Shown here piece after piece: positions 22,173 to 31,184 of a stretch of 64,000 nucleotides of DNA. A program made the position numbers and the translations under genes. The stretch's first letter is position 1; each line of letters begins with the position of its first letter. Source of the DNA: Pengzhenrongella frigida (GTDB lineage Bacteria; Actinomycetota; Actinomycetes; Actinomycetales; Cellulomonadaceae). Below the pieces are notes generated by a model, which was not told the origin of the DNA, did no database searches, and worked only from the letters and a program-made list of their open reading frames with translations. The stretch covers positions 89,337 to 153,336 of the forward strand of contig NZ_SDWW01000002.1 of NCBI RefSeq assembly GCF_004168625.1. The letters run 5' to 3'.

Positions 22173-23398
22173 GAGTGCACAGCGAGGAACCGGGCGACGA
22201 GCCGATCGGCATGCAATGGCCGGCTGTCCAGGTCGGAGGGAGGACCGCCGTGGGCGAGATCTTCGCGGCCGAGGAGTCGGCCGGGGAGTCCCACGACGCT
22301 GCCCCGGCACAGCCCTCGCGGTCGCGCCGTCGGACCGCCGGCAAGGCCGCCAAGCGTCGTCGCCGTCGCCGCAGCACCGTGCTGATCGTCATCGCGGCGC
22401 TCCTGCTCGCCGGGGGCGCGTACGTGGTGGTCGACTTCCTCGCCCCGCTGTTCTCCGGCGACTCGACCGAGGAGATCGCCGACTACCCGGGTCCCGGCCA
22501 CGGCTCGGTCCAGGTCGTGGTGAACCCGGGCGACACCGGCACCGCGATCGGCGCCACGCTGGCCGAGGCGGGCGTGGTCGCGACCCAGAAGGCGTTCTCC
22601 GACGCCTACCGCGTGAACGTGGATGCGCCCTCGATCCAGCCCGGCTCCTACGACCTGCTGCTGGAGATGAGCGGAGCGGACGCCGTCGTGGCGCTGCTCG
22701 ACCCCGCCCGCCGGGTCTCCTACAAGGTGACCGTGCCCGAGGGGCTCACCGCGGACCAGATCTATGAGCGGGTCTCGGCGATCACGACCATCCCGGTGGC
22801 CGATCTTGCGGCCGCGGCCGCGGATCCCGCGATCGGTCTGCCGGCCGAGGCCGGCGGCAACATCGAGGGCTGGTTGTTCCCGGCCACCTACTCGTTCGAG
22901 CCCGGCTCCACCGCGACGAGCGTGCTCACGCAGATGATCGCCCAGACGGTCGCGGTCTTCGACACGGCGGGCGTGCCCGTCGAGCAGCGCCAGGCGGTGC
23001 TCATCAAGGCCTCGCTGGTCGAACGTGAAGGTCGCTCCGCCGAGGACCGCGCCAAGATCGCGCAGGCGATCGAGAACCGGCTCGGCCGCGAGATGAAGCT
23101 CGACATCGACGCGTCCCTCGCGTACGGCCTCGGCAAGCCCGGGACCGGCCTGACGAACGCCGACAAGGAGAGCGACAGCCCGTTCAACCTGTACCGGGTC
23201 ACCGGTCTGCCGCCGACCCCGATCGCCTCGCCGGGCGAGGAGTCGATCACGGCGGTGCTCAACCCGACCCCGGGGGACTGGCTGTTCTGGGTCGCGATCA
23301 ACCTCGACACCGGGGAGACGCTGTTCGCGAACAACCTCGCCGACCATGACGAGAACGTGGCCAAGCTGCGCGCGTGGCAGGCCGCGAACCCCGGGTGA
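22169..23398 (+). CDS. mltG: Endolytic murein transglycosylase
   Basis: A 409-residue YceG-like protein that cleaves nascent peptidoglycan strands outside the membrane. A basic cytoplasmic region (RRRTAGKAAKRRRRRR) precedes one membrane helix (STVLIVIAALLLAGGAYVVV, about residues 69-88), then a LysM-like part and the YceG catalytic domain. The catalytic Glu is expected in IKASLVEREG. Later conserved segments are DIDASLAYGL, DSPFNLYRVTGLPPTPIASPG and the NLADHDENV end. It overlaps ruvX and aroE by four bases each, which argues for one operon from alaS to aroE. Confidence 0.95.
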   Translation: MRVHSEEPGDEPIGMQWPAVQVGGRTAVGEIFAAEESAGESHDAAPAQPSRSRRRTAGKAAKRRRRRRSTVLIVIAALLLAGGAYVVVDFLAPLFSGDSTEEIADYPGPGHGSVQVVVNPGDTGTAIGATLAEAGVVATQKAFSDAYRVNVDAPSIQPGSYDLLLEMSGADAVVALLDPARRVSYKVTVPEGLTADQIYERVSAITTIPVADLAAAAADPAIGLPAEAGGNIEGWLFPATYSFEPGSTATSVLTQMIAQTVAVFDTAGVPVEQRQAVLIKASLVEREGRSAEDRAKIAQAIENRLGREMKLDIDASLAYGLGKPGTGLTNADKESDSPFNLYRVTGLPPTPIASPGEESITAVLNPTPGDWLFWVAINLDTGETLFANNLADHDENVAKLRAWQAANPG

Positions 23399-24336
23399 GC
23401 GACGCGCGGGGGGGTGGTGCCGGGCTCCGTCGCGCGGCGGTGCTCGGGCACCCGGTGGGCCATTCGCTCTCGCCGACGCTGCACCGGGCCGCCTACGCGG
23501 CATTGGGGCTGACCGACTGGCGGTACGACGCCGTCGACGTCACCTCCGACCAGCTCGCGGAGTTCGTCGCGGGCCTCGACGGCACCTGGGCGGGCCTCAG
23601 CCTGACCATGCCGCTCAAGCAGACCGTGCTGCCGCTGCTCGACCACATCGAGCCGCTCGCCGACGTGGTCGGCGCCGTGAACACGGTGCTGATCCAGGGC
23701 ACGGGGGTGCGGCGCGTGCTGGTGGGCGCGAACACGGACGTGTACGGGATCGTCGCGGCGCTGCGCGAGGGGTTGGATCGGCGCGCGGGGTTGGATCGGC
23801 AGGGCGGGGTGCCCGAGGTTCGTGGGGGAGCGGGCGCCGGCTCCGCCCCGGCGGGTGCACCGGCCCGGTCCGCCGCCGTGCTCGGTGCCGGGGCGACCGC
23901 GGCGTCCACCCTGGCCGCGCTCGCCCAGCTGGGGTGCCCGACGCCGGTCGTCTACGTTCGTTCGCTCGGCCGGATCGGTTCCCTGATGCGGGCCGCGCAC
24001 CGGATGGGGGTGGAGCCGCGGTACGCGCTGCTGCCCACCGCAGCCGAGGAGCTTGCGACGTTCGACCTGGTGGTGTCGACGCTCCCGGCCCACGCGGCCG
24101 ACGAGGTGGCGGCGGCGCTCGGCGCGACTGCGGCGCTCGGCGGCGTGCTCCTGGACGTGGCCTACGAGCCGCGGCCGACGGCGCTGTCGCTCGCGTGGAC
24201 GCGAGCCGGGGGCGTTGCAGTCGGCGGCGAGCGGATGCTCCTGCACCAGGCTGTCGAACAGGTGCGCCTGATGACCGGCCTGCCCGCCCCGGTGGACGCG
24301 ATGGAGCGCGCGCTCGCTGGGGCGCTCAAGGCGTAG
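23395..24336 (+). CDS. aroE: Shikimate dehydrogenase
   Basis: A 313-residue enzyme reducing 3-dehydroshikimate with NADPH in the chorismate pathway. Shikimate-binding residues lie in GHPVGHSLSPTLHRAAY; the catalytic Lys is in LTMPLKQTVLP; GAVNTVL and ANTDVYG follow. The NADP-binding loop is VLGAGATAAST, and the end has LLHQAVEQVRLMTG. An insertion of about 35 Gly/Ala/Arg-rich residues precedes the NADP loop; its DNA holds a duplicated 14-mer (23769-23800). The GTG at 23395 overlaps the mltG stop. The next chorismate gene in the usual order, aroC, is displaced by a pilus block. Confidence 0.93.
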   Translation: MSDARGGGAGLRRAAVLGHPVGHSLSPTLHRAAYAALGLTDWRYDAVDVTSDQLAEFVAGLDGTWAGLSLTMPLKQTVLPLLDHIEPLADVVGAVNTVLIQGTGVRRVLVGANTDVYGIVAALREGLDRRAGLDRQGGVPEVRGGAGAGSAPAGAPARSAAVLGAGATAASTLAALAQLGCPTPVVYVRSLGRIGSLMRAAHRMGVEPRYALLPTAAEELATFDLVVSTLPAHAADEVAAALGATAALGGVLLDVAYEPRPTALSLAWTRAGGVAVGGERMLLHQAVEQVRLMTGLPAPVDAMERALAGALKA

Positions 24337-24392
24337 TTCGGTTTCCCAAGGATCTGGTGCGGATCTCGCTCGGATTCCTCTGGGAAGTTCCG

Positions 24393-24902
24393 ATGTCTCA
24401 GGGGATATGGGTCCAGGACCGGGTGCGACCTGCCGATGGGGGACAGGTGACCACCTGGAGATTCGGTACCGCTCGTCCGTGGCTCGTGATCGCGCTGGCG
24501 GTCGCGCTGGTGGCGGCCGTCCTGGCGCTCACCGTGCCGCGGTTCATGGCGGCACGGAACGAGGCCGCCCGGACCGCGACCCGGGAGCTCGCGCAGGCGA
24601 TTGTCCTGCCGCCACCGGCGACCGAGGGGTGTGAGCCCGCCACCGGCGTGCGGTGCTGGACGACGCCGGCCGAAGGTCAGGACGCGCTCGACGGCATCGC
24701 CGGGCTCCTCGGCGCGCTCGGCGTGCAGGACCTCACCGAGAGATGCGGGGAGCCGCTCCCGCAGCTGACCGTCCCGAGCTGTTCGGTCTCCGGCTGGTAC
24801 CGCGGGGACGTCGTGCTGATCTCGGCGAATCCCACGTTGCTGCCGGACCCGCCGGTGCGCACCAGTGGCTCGACCCTCACTCTCCTGGCTGCCGTCGACT
24901 GA
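24393..24902 (+). CDS. Unknown single-pass membrane protein next to pilB
   Basis: A 169-residue protein I do not recognise. About 28 N-terminal residues are followed by one membrane helix (PWLVIALAVALVAAVLALTV) and an external domain of about 120 residues. That domain has four Cys (in EGCEP, VRCW, ERCG and PSCS), enough for two disulfides, and ends in a hydrophobic TLTLLAAVD. There is no prepilin cleavage motif, so it is not a classical pilin. ATG 24393 is preceded by GGGAAG five bases upstream. It lies between aroE and pilB on the same strand, which suggests a pilus accessory role by position only. I see no FliA-type promoter element for it. Confidence 0.7.
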   Translation: MSQGIWVQDRVRPADGGQVTTWRFGTARPWLVIALAVALVAAVLALTVPRFMAARNEAARTATRELAQAIVLPPPATEGCEPATGVRCWTTPAEGQDALDGIAGLLGALGVQDLTERCGEPLPQLTVPSCSVSGWYRGDVVLISANPTLLPDPPVRTSGSTLTLLAAVD

Positions 24903-24988
24903 GCGTGGACCGCGGCGTCGGGTGAGCCCCAGGTGGGCATCGACGGAGTGTCCACGGACCGCTCGGCAGCCGTCCGGACCGTTCATTT

Positions 24989-25018
24989 CCTAACTTCGTC
25001 GGCCGATCCTGCCGATGA
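24989..25018 (+). promoter_or_regulatory. Candidate FliA/WhiG-type promoter of pilB
   Basis: CCTAAC (24989-24994), 16 bases, then GCCGATGA (25011-25018). The downstream half matches seven of eight positions of the sigma-28 -10 consensus GCCGATAA. A start near 25025 would leave a short leader of about 33 bases with GAGAGGA before the ATG. Confidence 0.5.
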
Positions 25019-25057
25019 GACGAATGACGACCGTGTCACCGAGAGGACTGGACTTTC

Positions 25058-26737
25058 ATGAAGCAGCTCGGCGAGATCCTCCTCGATCAGCGAGTCATCA
25101 CCGAGGGCCAGCTCATGGCGGCCCTCGACGAGCAGCAGATCGGCGGGCACTCCCTCGGTCGGACGCTCGTGGAGATCGGCGTGCTGTCCGAGGGGCAGCT
25201 CGTCCGAGCACTCGCGAGCCAGGTCGGCATGGACTTCATCGACCTCGACGAGTACGCGGTGGACCGGCTCGCGGTGGCCCGGGTACCGGCGTCGCTGTGC
25301 AAGCGCCACGTGGTGCTGCCGATCGCGCTCGAGAGCGGGATCCTCGTCCTCGCGACGGCGAACCCGGGCAACGTCGTCGCCGTCGACGACGTGCGGACCA
25401 TGTCCGGCATGCCGGTGCGGACGGTTGTGGCCACACACGAGAACCTCATGCGCGCCATCGACCGCTTCTGCCGGGCCGACGACGAGATGGAGGGCCTGTC
25501 CTCGGCGTTCGAGGGCGAGGCCGCCGCAGCGGCGGCCGAGGCCGACCTCTCGCAGGTCGGGAGCTTCATCGAGGACGACGCCCCGATCGTCCGGTTCGTC
25601 AACCTGCTCGTCACCCAGGCGATCACCGACCGGGCGTCGGACATCCACATCGAGCCGGCTGAGAAGGACATGCGGATCCGGTACCGGATCGACGGCGTGC
25701 TGCACGAGACCCAGCGCGCGCCCAAGCAGATCCAGGGCGGGGTCATCTCCCGAGTGAAGATCATGAGCGACATCGACATCGCCGAGCGACGCAAGCCGCA
25801 GGACGGCCGCATGTCGGTGATGCACGAGGGCCGAAAGATCGACCTGCGCGTGGCGACCCTGCCCACCGTGTGGGGCGAGAAGATCGTCATGCGAATCCTG
25901 GACAACACCACCGCCAGCCTCGACCTGCGCGACCTGTCGTTCCTGGACGAGAACTACGAGAAGTTCCGCGAGTCGTACAGCAAGCCGTACGGGATGATCC
26001 TGGTCACCGGCCCGACCGGTTCTGGCAAGTCGACCACCCTGTACGCCACGCTGAACGCGGTGTCCCGGCCCGAGGTCAACGTCATCACGGTCGAGGACCC
26101 GGTCGAGTACCGGCTGGCCGGCATCAACCAGGTCCAGGTGAACCCCAAGGCCGGGCTGACGTTCGCCGGCGCGCTGCGCTCGATCCTGCGGTCGGACCCC
26201 GACGTCGTCCTGGTCGGTGAGATCCGCGACCACGAGACCGCCCAGATCGCCATCGAGGCGGCCCTGACCGGGCACCTCGTGCTGTCGACCCTGCACACGA
26301 ACGACGCCCCGAGCGCGATCACCCGGCTCATCGAGATGGGGATCGAGCCGTTCCTGGTCGGCTCGGCGCTCGACGTCGTCGTCGCCCAGCGCCTTGCCCG
26401 CAAGCTCTGCTCGAAGTGCAAGGAGCCCTACGAGCCCACGGAGGTCGAGCTGATCGCGGCACGGTTCCCGTGGTCGCCGGGGGAGGAGATCCCCAAGCTG
26501 TACCGGACGGTCGGGTGCTCGTCCTGCTCGAAGACCGGGTACCACGGGCGCCTCGCACTGCACGAGGTCATGCGGGTGACCGAAGCCATCGAACGGCACG
26601 CGGTGTCGCACTCGTCGAGCGCCGACATCACCCGCACCGCCCGCGAGGAGGGGATGGTCCCGCTGCGCGAGGACGGCTGGCGCAAGGTCCTCATGGGCCA
26701 GACGTCGATCGAGGAGATCCTGCGGGTCGTGAACTGA
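25058..26737 (+). CDS. pilB: Type IV pilus assembly ATPase PilB
   Basis: A 559-residue extension motor (GspE/PilB family) working at the inner face of the membrane with PilC and PilM. Residues 1-150 form an MshEN-type domain with two tandem 24-residue motifs (3-26 and 32-55) spaced by exactly five residues; in other proteins this fold binds c-di-GMP. Here the first-position Arg is Gln in one and Ser in the other. Next come FVNLLVTQAITDRASDIHIEP, Walker A GPTGSGKST (Lys324), the Asp box ITVEDPVEY, Walker B and His box. A zinc-type CSKC...CSSC pair sits near 450-490. A FliA-like promoter precedes it. Confidence 0.96.
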   Translation: MKQLGEILLDQRVITEGQLMAALDEQQIGGHSLGRTLVEIGVLSEGQLVRALASQVGMDFIDLDEYAVDRLAVARVPASLCKRHVVLPIALESGILVLATANPGNVVAVDDVRTMSGMPVRTVVATHENLMRAIDRFCRADDEMEGLSSAFEGEAAAAAAEADLSQVGSFIEDDAPIVRFVNLLVTQAITDRASDIHIEPAEKDMRIRYRIDGVLHETQRAPKQIQGGVISRVKIMSDIDIAERRKPQDGRMSVMHEGRKIDLRVATLPTVWGEKIVMRILDNTTASLDLRDLSFLDENYEKFRESYSKPYGMILVTGPTGSGKSTTLYATLNAVSRPEVNVITVEDPVEYRLAGINQVQVNPKAGLTFAGALRSILRSDPDVVLVGEIRDHETAQIAIEAALTGHLVLSTLHTNDAPSAITRLIEMGIEPFLVGSALDVVVAQRLARKLCSKCKEPYEPTEVELIAARFPWSPGEEIPKLYRTVGCSSCSKTGYHGRLALHEVMRVTEAIERHAVSHSSSADITRTAREEGMVPLREDGWRKVLMGQTSIEEILRVVN

Positions 26738-26756
26738 CCGCCGTGGGCGGGTAGTC

Positions 26757-26785
26757 CTCAAGACCTGCACCCTGCGGGTCGATAG
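26757..26785 (+). promoter_or_regulatory. Candidate FliA/WhiG-type promoter of pilT
   Basis: CTCAAG (26757-26762), 15 bases, GTCGATAG (26778-26785). The flanks (TC before CTCAAG, AG after CGAT) match the pilM element closely, and both lie in gaps between pilus genes. Confidence 0.55.
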
Positions 26786-26866
26786 AGCATCAAGAACGCG
26801 CCGAGGTCGTGCGCGACCGAGGGCCGCGGGCGACCGCGGCACCGATCAACAGGTAGGAGCCGGGCC

Positions 26867-28114
26867 GTGAGCGTGTCGATCCCCGAGGCTGGCCATCCGA
26901 GCCAGCCGGCCACGCAGTACGCCACGCGTGCCGGTGCCCGTGCGGCCGCGCCGCGCATCGGCATGAGCAACCCGGTGGAAGACGGGGACCTCGACCTGAA
27001 CGCAGCCCTGGTCGCCATGGTCCAGGCGGGCGCGTCCGACCTCCACCTGACGGTGCACTCCCCGCCGATGATCCGGATCGAAGGTTCCCTGCGCCCCCTC
27101 GAAGGGTTCGACCAGCTCAAGCCGGAGTCGCTGCAGCGGAGCCTCTACGCGGTCCTCACCCAGCGCCAGCGCGAGACGTTTGAGGCCGACCTGGAGTTCG
27201 ACTTCGCGTATGCCCTGCGCGGCGTGGCGCGGTTCCGGGTGAACCTCTACCAGCAGCGCGACTCGCTCGGGGCCGCCTTCCGGGTCATCCCGTACGAGAT
27301 CAAGCCGCTCGGCGAGCTGGGCATGCCGCCGGTGGTCGGGACGTTCGCCGGGCTGCCGCGTGGGCTGGTGCTCGTCACCGGACCGACCGGGTCCGGCAAG
27401 TCCACGACGCTCGCCTCGATCGTGGACCTCGCCAACCGCACCCGAACCGACCACATCATGACCGTCGAAGACCCGATCGAGTTCCTGCACCGGCACAAGA
27501 AGTCGCTGATCAACCAGCGCGAGGTCGGCACCGACACACACTCGTTCGCGGCCGCGCTCAAGCACGTGCTCCGGCAGGACCCCGACATCATCCTAGTCGG
27601 CGAGATGCGCGACCTCGAAACCATCGCGGTCGCCCTGACCGCCGCCGAGACCGGGCACCTCGTGTTCGCGACCCTGCACACGCAGGACGCCGCGCAGACG
27701 ATCGACCGCATCATCGACGTCTTCCCGAGCCACCAGCAGGCGCAGGTGCGCACCCAGCTCGCCAGCGGCATCCAGGCTGTCGTGTGCCAGACGCTGTGCA
27801 AGCGCGCCGACGGCCCCGGCCGAGCCGTGGCCACCGAGGTCCTGATCGCCACGCCCGCCATCCGGAACCTCATCCGCGAGGGCAAGACCCACCAGATCTA
27901 CTCGGCCATGCAGGCCGGTGCTCAGCACGGGATGCACACCATGGACCAGCACCTCGCCGAGCTCGTGAAGACCGGGAAGATCACCTACGAGGTCGGTCTG
28001 GAGAAGTGCCAGCACATCGCGGACTTCAACCAGCTGACCGGGCGCTTTTCCGGCGGATCTCAGGGTGCGGCCGGTCTCGGCGGCTCCAGTGCCTTCCCTG
28101 AGCAGGTGTACTGA
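26867..28114 (+). CDS. pilT: Type IV pilus twitching motility ATPase PilT
   Basis: A 415-residue retraction motor. After a 45-residue variable N-terminus comes the PilT PAS-like domain (MVQAGASDLHLTVHSPPMIRI), then Walker A GPTGSGKST with Lys178, the Asp box TVEDPIEFLH, Walker B DIILVGEMRDLET and the His box GHLVFATLHTQDA. The PilT-specific AIRNLIREGKTHQI motif near residue 330 separates it from PilB. Its presence predicts retractile pili, hence twitching and/or DNA uptake. GTG 26867 follows TAGGAG at good spacing. pilC overlaps its stop (TGATG), so they are coupled. Confidence 0.96.
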   Translation: MSVSIPEAGHPSQPATQYATRAGARAAAPRIGMSNPVEDGDLDLNAALVAMVQAGASDLHLTVHSPPMIRIEGSLRPLEGFDQLKPESLQRSLYAVLTQRQRETFEADLEFDFAYALRGVARFRVNLYQQRDSLGAAFRVIPYEIKPLGELGMPPVVGTFAGLPRGLVLVTGPTGSGKSTTLASIVDLANRTRTDHIMTVEDPIEFLHRHKKSLINQREVGTDTHSFAAALKHVLRQDPDIILVGEMRDLETIAVALTAAETGHLVFATLHTQDAAQTIDRIIDVFPSHQQAQVRTQLASGIQAVVCQTLCKRADGPGRAVATEVLIATPAIRNLIREGKTHQIYSAMQAGAQHGMHTMDQHLAELVKTGKITYEVGLEKCQHIADFNQLTGRFSGGSQGAAGLGGSSAFPEQVY

Positions 28115-29343
28115 TGGCCGAGGGGACGAAGACCTTCGAGTACGCGGTCCGCAACCGGGCTGGCAAACTCGTCAAGGGCCGCCTTGAGGCGACCAACCAG
28201 GCCGCGGTCGCCAACCGGCTGCGCACGATGGGCCTTGCCCCGGTCTCGATCTCCGAGGTCCAGAACACGGGGATGAGCCGCGAGATCAAGATCCCGGGGT
28301 TCGGCGACAAGATCACGCTCAAGGACCTGGCGATCATGGCCCGCCAGCTGGCGACCATGATCGACTCCGGTCTCTCGTTGCTGCGGGCGCTGTCGATCCT
28401 CGCCGAGCAGACCGAGTCGAAGCCGCTGGCCAAGGTGCTCGCGCAGGTGCGCACCGATGTCGAGACCGGCACCTCGTTCTCGGCCGCGCTGGACAAGCAC
28501 ACTGACGTCTTCCCGCCGCTGATGATCAACATGGTCAAGGCTGGCGAGGTGGGCGGGTTCCTCGACAAGGTGCTGATCTCGATCGCTGAGAACTTCGAGA
28601 GCGAGGTCAAGCTGCGCGGGAAGATCAAGTCAGCGATGACCTACCCGGTCGTCGTCTTCGTGATCGCGATTCTCGCGACAGCAGGCATGCTGCTGTTCAT
28701 CGTGCCCGTGTTCGCCGGCATGTTCTCCTCGCTCGGCGGGGAGCTCCCGATGCCGACGAAGATCCTGGTCTTCATGTCGAAGATGATGAAGATCACGATC
28801 ATCCCGTTCGTCATCGCAATCGTGCTGTTCAGCGCGTGGTGGGGCAAGCACAAGAATGACCGGGCGGTCCGGGAGAAGCTCGACCCGCTTCGGCTGAAGC
28901 TGCCAGTCTTTGGCGGCCTGTCGCGCAAGTTGGCCGTGTCCCGGTTCACCCGGAACTTCGGCACGATGATCCACGCCGGGGTGCCGATCCTGCAGGCGCT
29001 CGACATCGTGGGGGAGACGAGCGGCAACCTGGTCGTCGAGCGGGCAGCAAAGGCGGTGGAGGAATCCGTGCGCCGCGGCGAATCCCTGACCGGACCACTG
29101 TCCAAGCACCCGGTGTTCCCCGCCATGGTCGTGCAGATGATGGCCGTCGGGGAAGACACCGGTGCGCTGGACACGATGCTCGAGAAGATCGCCGACTTCT
29201 ACGACCAGGAGGTCGAAGCCACCACCGACGCACTGACCTCGCTGATCGAGCCGCTCATGATCGTCGTGATCGGCGCGATCATCGGCTCCATGATCGTGGC
29301 GATGTACATGCCGATCTTCGGGGTCTTCGACCTGATCAACTAG
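28114..29343 (+). CDS. pilC: Type IV pilus inner membrane platform PilC
   Basis: A 409-residue GspF/PilC platform protein, the membrane base on which PilB and PilT act. It has two repeated GspF domains: the first begins LKDLAIMARQLATMIDSGLSLLRAL, the second SRKLAVSRFTRNFGTMIHAG. Three membrane helices are clear: VFVIAILATAGMLLFIVPVF, IIPFVIAIVLFSAWW, and the C-terminal LMIVVIGAIIGSMIVAMYMPIF. The length is normal. It overlaps pilT by one base; after it a 91-base gap holds the pilM promoter element. Confidence 0.96.
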   Translation: MAEGTKTFEYAVRNRAGKLVKGRLEATNQAAVANRLRTMGLAPVSISEVQNTGMSREIKIPGFGDKITLKDLAIMARQLATMIDSGLSLLRALSILAEQTESKPLAKVLAQVRTDVETGTSFSAALDKHTDVFPPLMINMVKAGEVGGFLDKVLISIAENFESEVKLRGKIKSAMTYPVVVFVIAILATAGMLLFIVPVFAGMFSSLGGELPMPTKILVFMSKMMKITIIPFVIAIVLFSAWWGKHKNDRAVREKLDPLRLKLPVFGGLSRKLAVSRFTRNFGTMIHAGVPILQALDIVGETSGNLVVERAAKAVEESVRRGESLTGPLSKHPVFPAMVVQMMAVGEDTGALDTMLEKIADFYDQEVEATTDALTSLIEPLMIVVIGAIIGSMIVAMYMPIFGVFDLIN

Positions 29344-29372
29344 GGCTCACCGCTGCGCGACCACCGGAATCC

Positions 29373-29401
29373 CTCAAGTACGACAATGCGCCGTCCGATA
29401 G
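29373..29401 (+). promoter_or_regulatory. Candidate FliA/WhiG-type promoter of pilMNO
   Basis: CTCAAG (29373-29378), 15 bases, TCCGATAG (29394-29401). The spacing and both halves match the pilT element; the downstream TCCGATAG differs from GTCGATAG at only two positions. Transcription would start near 29408, 27 bases before pilM. Confidence 0.55.
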
Positions 29402-29434
29402 GGCACAAAGAAGCCAACGATAGGGGTCAGCACT

Positions 29435-30499
29435 GTGGCGACAACGCGAGTGGTCGGGCTCGACATCGGCACGACGAGGCTGCGCGCTGCCGAGCTCGAG
29501 TTCGGTGCTGGTGGCCCGAGCGGCAAGTCTCCCGCTCGACTCCTGCGGTTTGCCGAGGTGCCGCTGCCGCACGGCGCGGTGCGCGACGGCGAGGTCACGG
29601 AGCCGGGCGTCGTGTCGGGCATGTTGCGGCAGATGTGGCAGCAGGCGGGTTTCAGCACCAAGAAGGTGGTCATCGGGGTGGGCAACCAGCGGGTGGTCGT
29701 GCGTGAGCTCGACCTGCCCTGGATGCCGCTTGCGCAGCTCCGGGCGTCGCTGCCGTTTCAGGTCAAGGAACTGCTCCCGATGGCGACCGACGAGGCGCTC
29801 CTGGACTACTACCCCACCGGGGAGCACGAGACGGACACCGGACGCACGTTCCGCGGCATGCTCGTCGCCGCCCAACGTGACACGGTCAATGCCAACGTCC
29901 TGACCGCGGAGGGCGCAGGGCTCGAGACGGTGATGGTCGACCTCAACGGCTTCGCACTGCTCCGGTCCATGATCCGCGGCGACCTGGCGAACCAGTGCGT
30001 CGGCCTCGTCGACGTCGGTGCGAGCATCACGAACATCGTCATCGTCGACCACGGAGTTCCCCGACTCGTCCGGGTGCTTCCGGCGGGTGGCATGAATGTC
30101 ACGACGGCCGTCGCGAGCGCGATGGGGATCGCCGCCGCCGAGGCCGAGACGATGAAGCGCGAGATCGGGATCGGGCACGCCGTCGGGCCGGAGCGTGCCG
30201 CTGCCGCCGAGGCGATCACCGGGGTGACCCAGACTCTGATCGAGGCCATCCGCAACACCTTCGTCTACTACCAGGGAAACAACCCGGGAGCGGGGATAGA
30301 TGTGGCTTTGCTGACCGGTGGCGGGGCGCATCTGCCTGGGTTCGGGCAGTATCTGGCCAGCGCGAGCCGGCTCCCGGTGGCACTGGGTGATCCGCTCGCC
30401 GGGCTCAAGCTGGGCAAGAACCTGGACCGGGCCCGCCTGGCAGGTGCGGAGTCGCTGGTTGCCCTTTCGGTGGGTCTCGCGTTCGGGGTGGCGGCATGA
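29435..30499 (+). CDS. pilM: Type IV pilus assembly protein PilM (actin-like)
   Basis: A 354-residue actin/FtsA-like cytoplasmic protein that binds ATP and the N-terminus of PilN. The first phosphate loop is GLDIGTTRLRAAELE; later segments LVDVGASITNIVIVDHG and ALLTGGGAHLPGFGQYL are the second phosphate loop and adenosine motif of this family. The family's N-terminal insert includes LPFQVKELLPMATDEALLDYYP. GTG 29435 starts it. It overlaps pilN by four bases (ATGA), and the three genes pilM-pilN-pilO form one operon. Confidence 0.95.
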   Translation: MATTRVVGLDIGTTRLRAAELEFGAGGPSGKSPARLLRFAEVPLPHGAVRDGEVTEPGVVSGMLRQMWQQAGFSTKKVVIGVGNQRVVVRELDLPWMPLAQLRASLPFQVKELLPMATDEALLDYYPTGEHETDTGRTFRGMLVAAQRDTVNANVLTAEGAGLETVMVDLNGFALLRSMIRGDLANQCVGLVDVGASITNIVIVDHGVPRLVRVLPAGGMNVTTAVASAMGIAAAEAETMKREIGIGHAVGPERAAAAEAITGVTQTLIEAIRNTFVYYQGNNPGAGIDVALLTGGGAHLPGFGQYLASASRLPVALGDPLAGLKLGKNLDRARLAGAESLVALSVGLAFGVAA

Positions 30500-31182
30500 G
30501 CACCGCAGTGGGCTCCCCGCGGATGGCCACCACGACCATTGGGCCTGCTCTTCCCCAGGTCAACCTGCTGCCGCCGGAGGTACGCGCCGCGCGTGGCCTC
30601 CGGCGGATCAAAGGGTGGCTGGGCCTCGGTCTACTGGTCACCGTGCTGCTGTGCGGGGGGGCCTATGCCTTCGCGCTATTCTCCGCCGGCCAGGCAGCCG
30701 ACGAGCTCGTCCTCGCCCAGGCCGAGACCACCCGGCTCCAGGCGGAGCAAGCCAAGTACGCCGAGGTGCCTCAGGTTCTCGGCGCGCTCGCCAGCAGCAA
30801 GGCCGTTCGGCTTGAGGGGATGTCGACAGAGGTCGACTGGAAGGCTCACCTCGACGCGATCACAGCCGTGCTTCCTGCCGACGTGGGCATCGAGACCTTC
30901 GCGATGAGTGGTGCCACGCCGACGACGGCCGCGTCAATGCCCTCCAACCCGCTGCAGGTTCCAAACGTGGGACTGATCTCCTTCACGGGATCGTCTGGCA
31001 CCTTGCCCGACACCGCCGCGTGGGTGGACGCCCTCAACTCCATCCCCGGGTTCGCCGATGCATGGGTCTCGAGCGCCATGATCGGTGAGCTCGACGGGAG
31101 GACGGTCTACACCACCTCGTCCACCGTGCAGTTCACCGTGGCCGCCTACACCAACCGGTTCGCCGTCGAAGGGAGCGAGTGA
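30496..31182 (+). CDS. pilN: Type IV pilus alignment protein PilN-like
   Basis: A 228-residue bitopic membrane protein. The short cytoplasmic N-terminus holds the PilM-binding motif, seen as QVNLLPPEVRAAR (usual form xxNLLPxR). A membrane helix (GLGLLVTVLLCGGAYAFALF, about residues 42-61) is followed by a coiled-coil stretch and an external ferredoxin-like domain. The outer part is longer than in Gram-negative PilN and includes an approximately 30-residue Ser/Thr/Pro-rich segment. Position and motif make the assignment good, although sequence similarity to proteobacterial PilN is low. Confidence 0.88.
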   Translation: MSTAVGSPRMATTTIGPALPQVNLLPPEVRAARGLRRIKGWLGLGLLVTVLLCGGAYAFALFSAGQAADELVLAQAETTRLQAEQAKYAEVPQVLGALASSKAVRLEGMSTEVDWKAHLDAITAVLPADVGIETFAMSGATPTTAASMPSNPLQVPNVGLISFTGSSGTLPDTAAWVDALNSIPGFADAWVSSAMIGELDGRTVYTTSSTVQFTVAAYTNRFAVEGSE

Positions 31183-31184
31183 CC

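Noticed and set aside
24325..24350. CTCAAG and CCCAAG near the end of aroE as promoter halves for the unknown gene at 24393
   Set aside because: No CGAT-type box lies at the right distance downstream of either.
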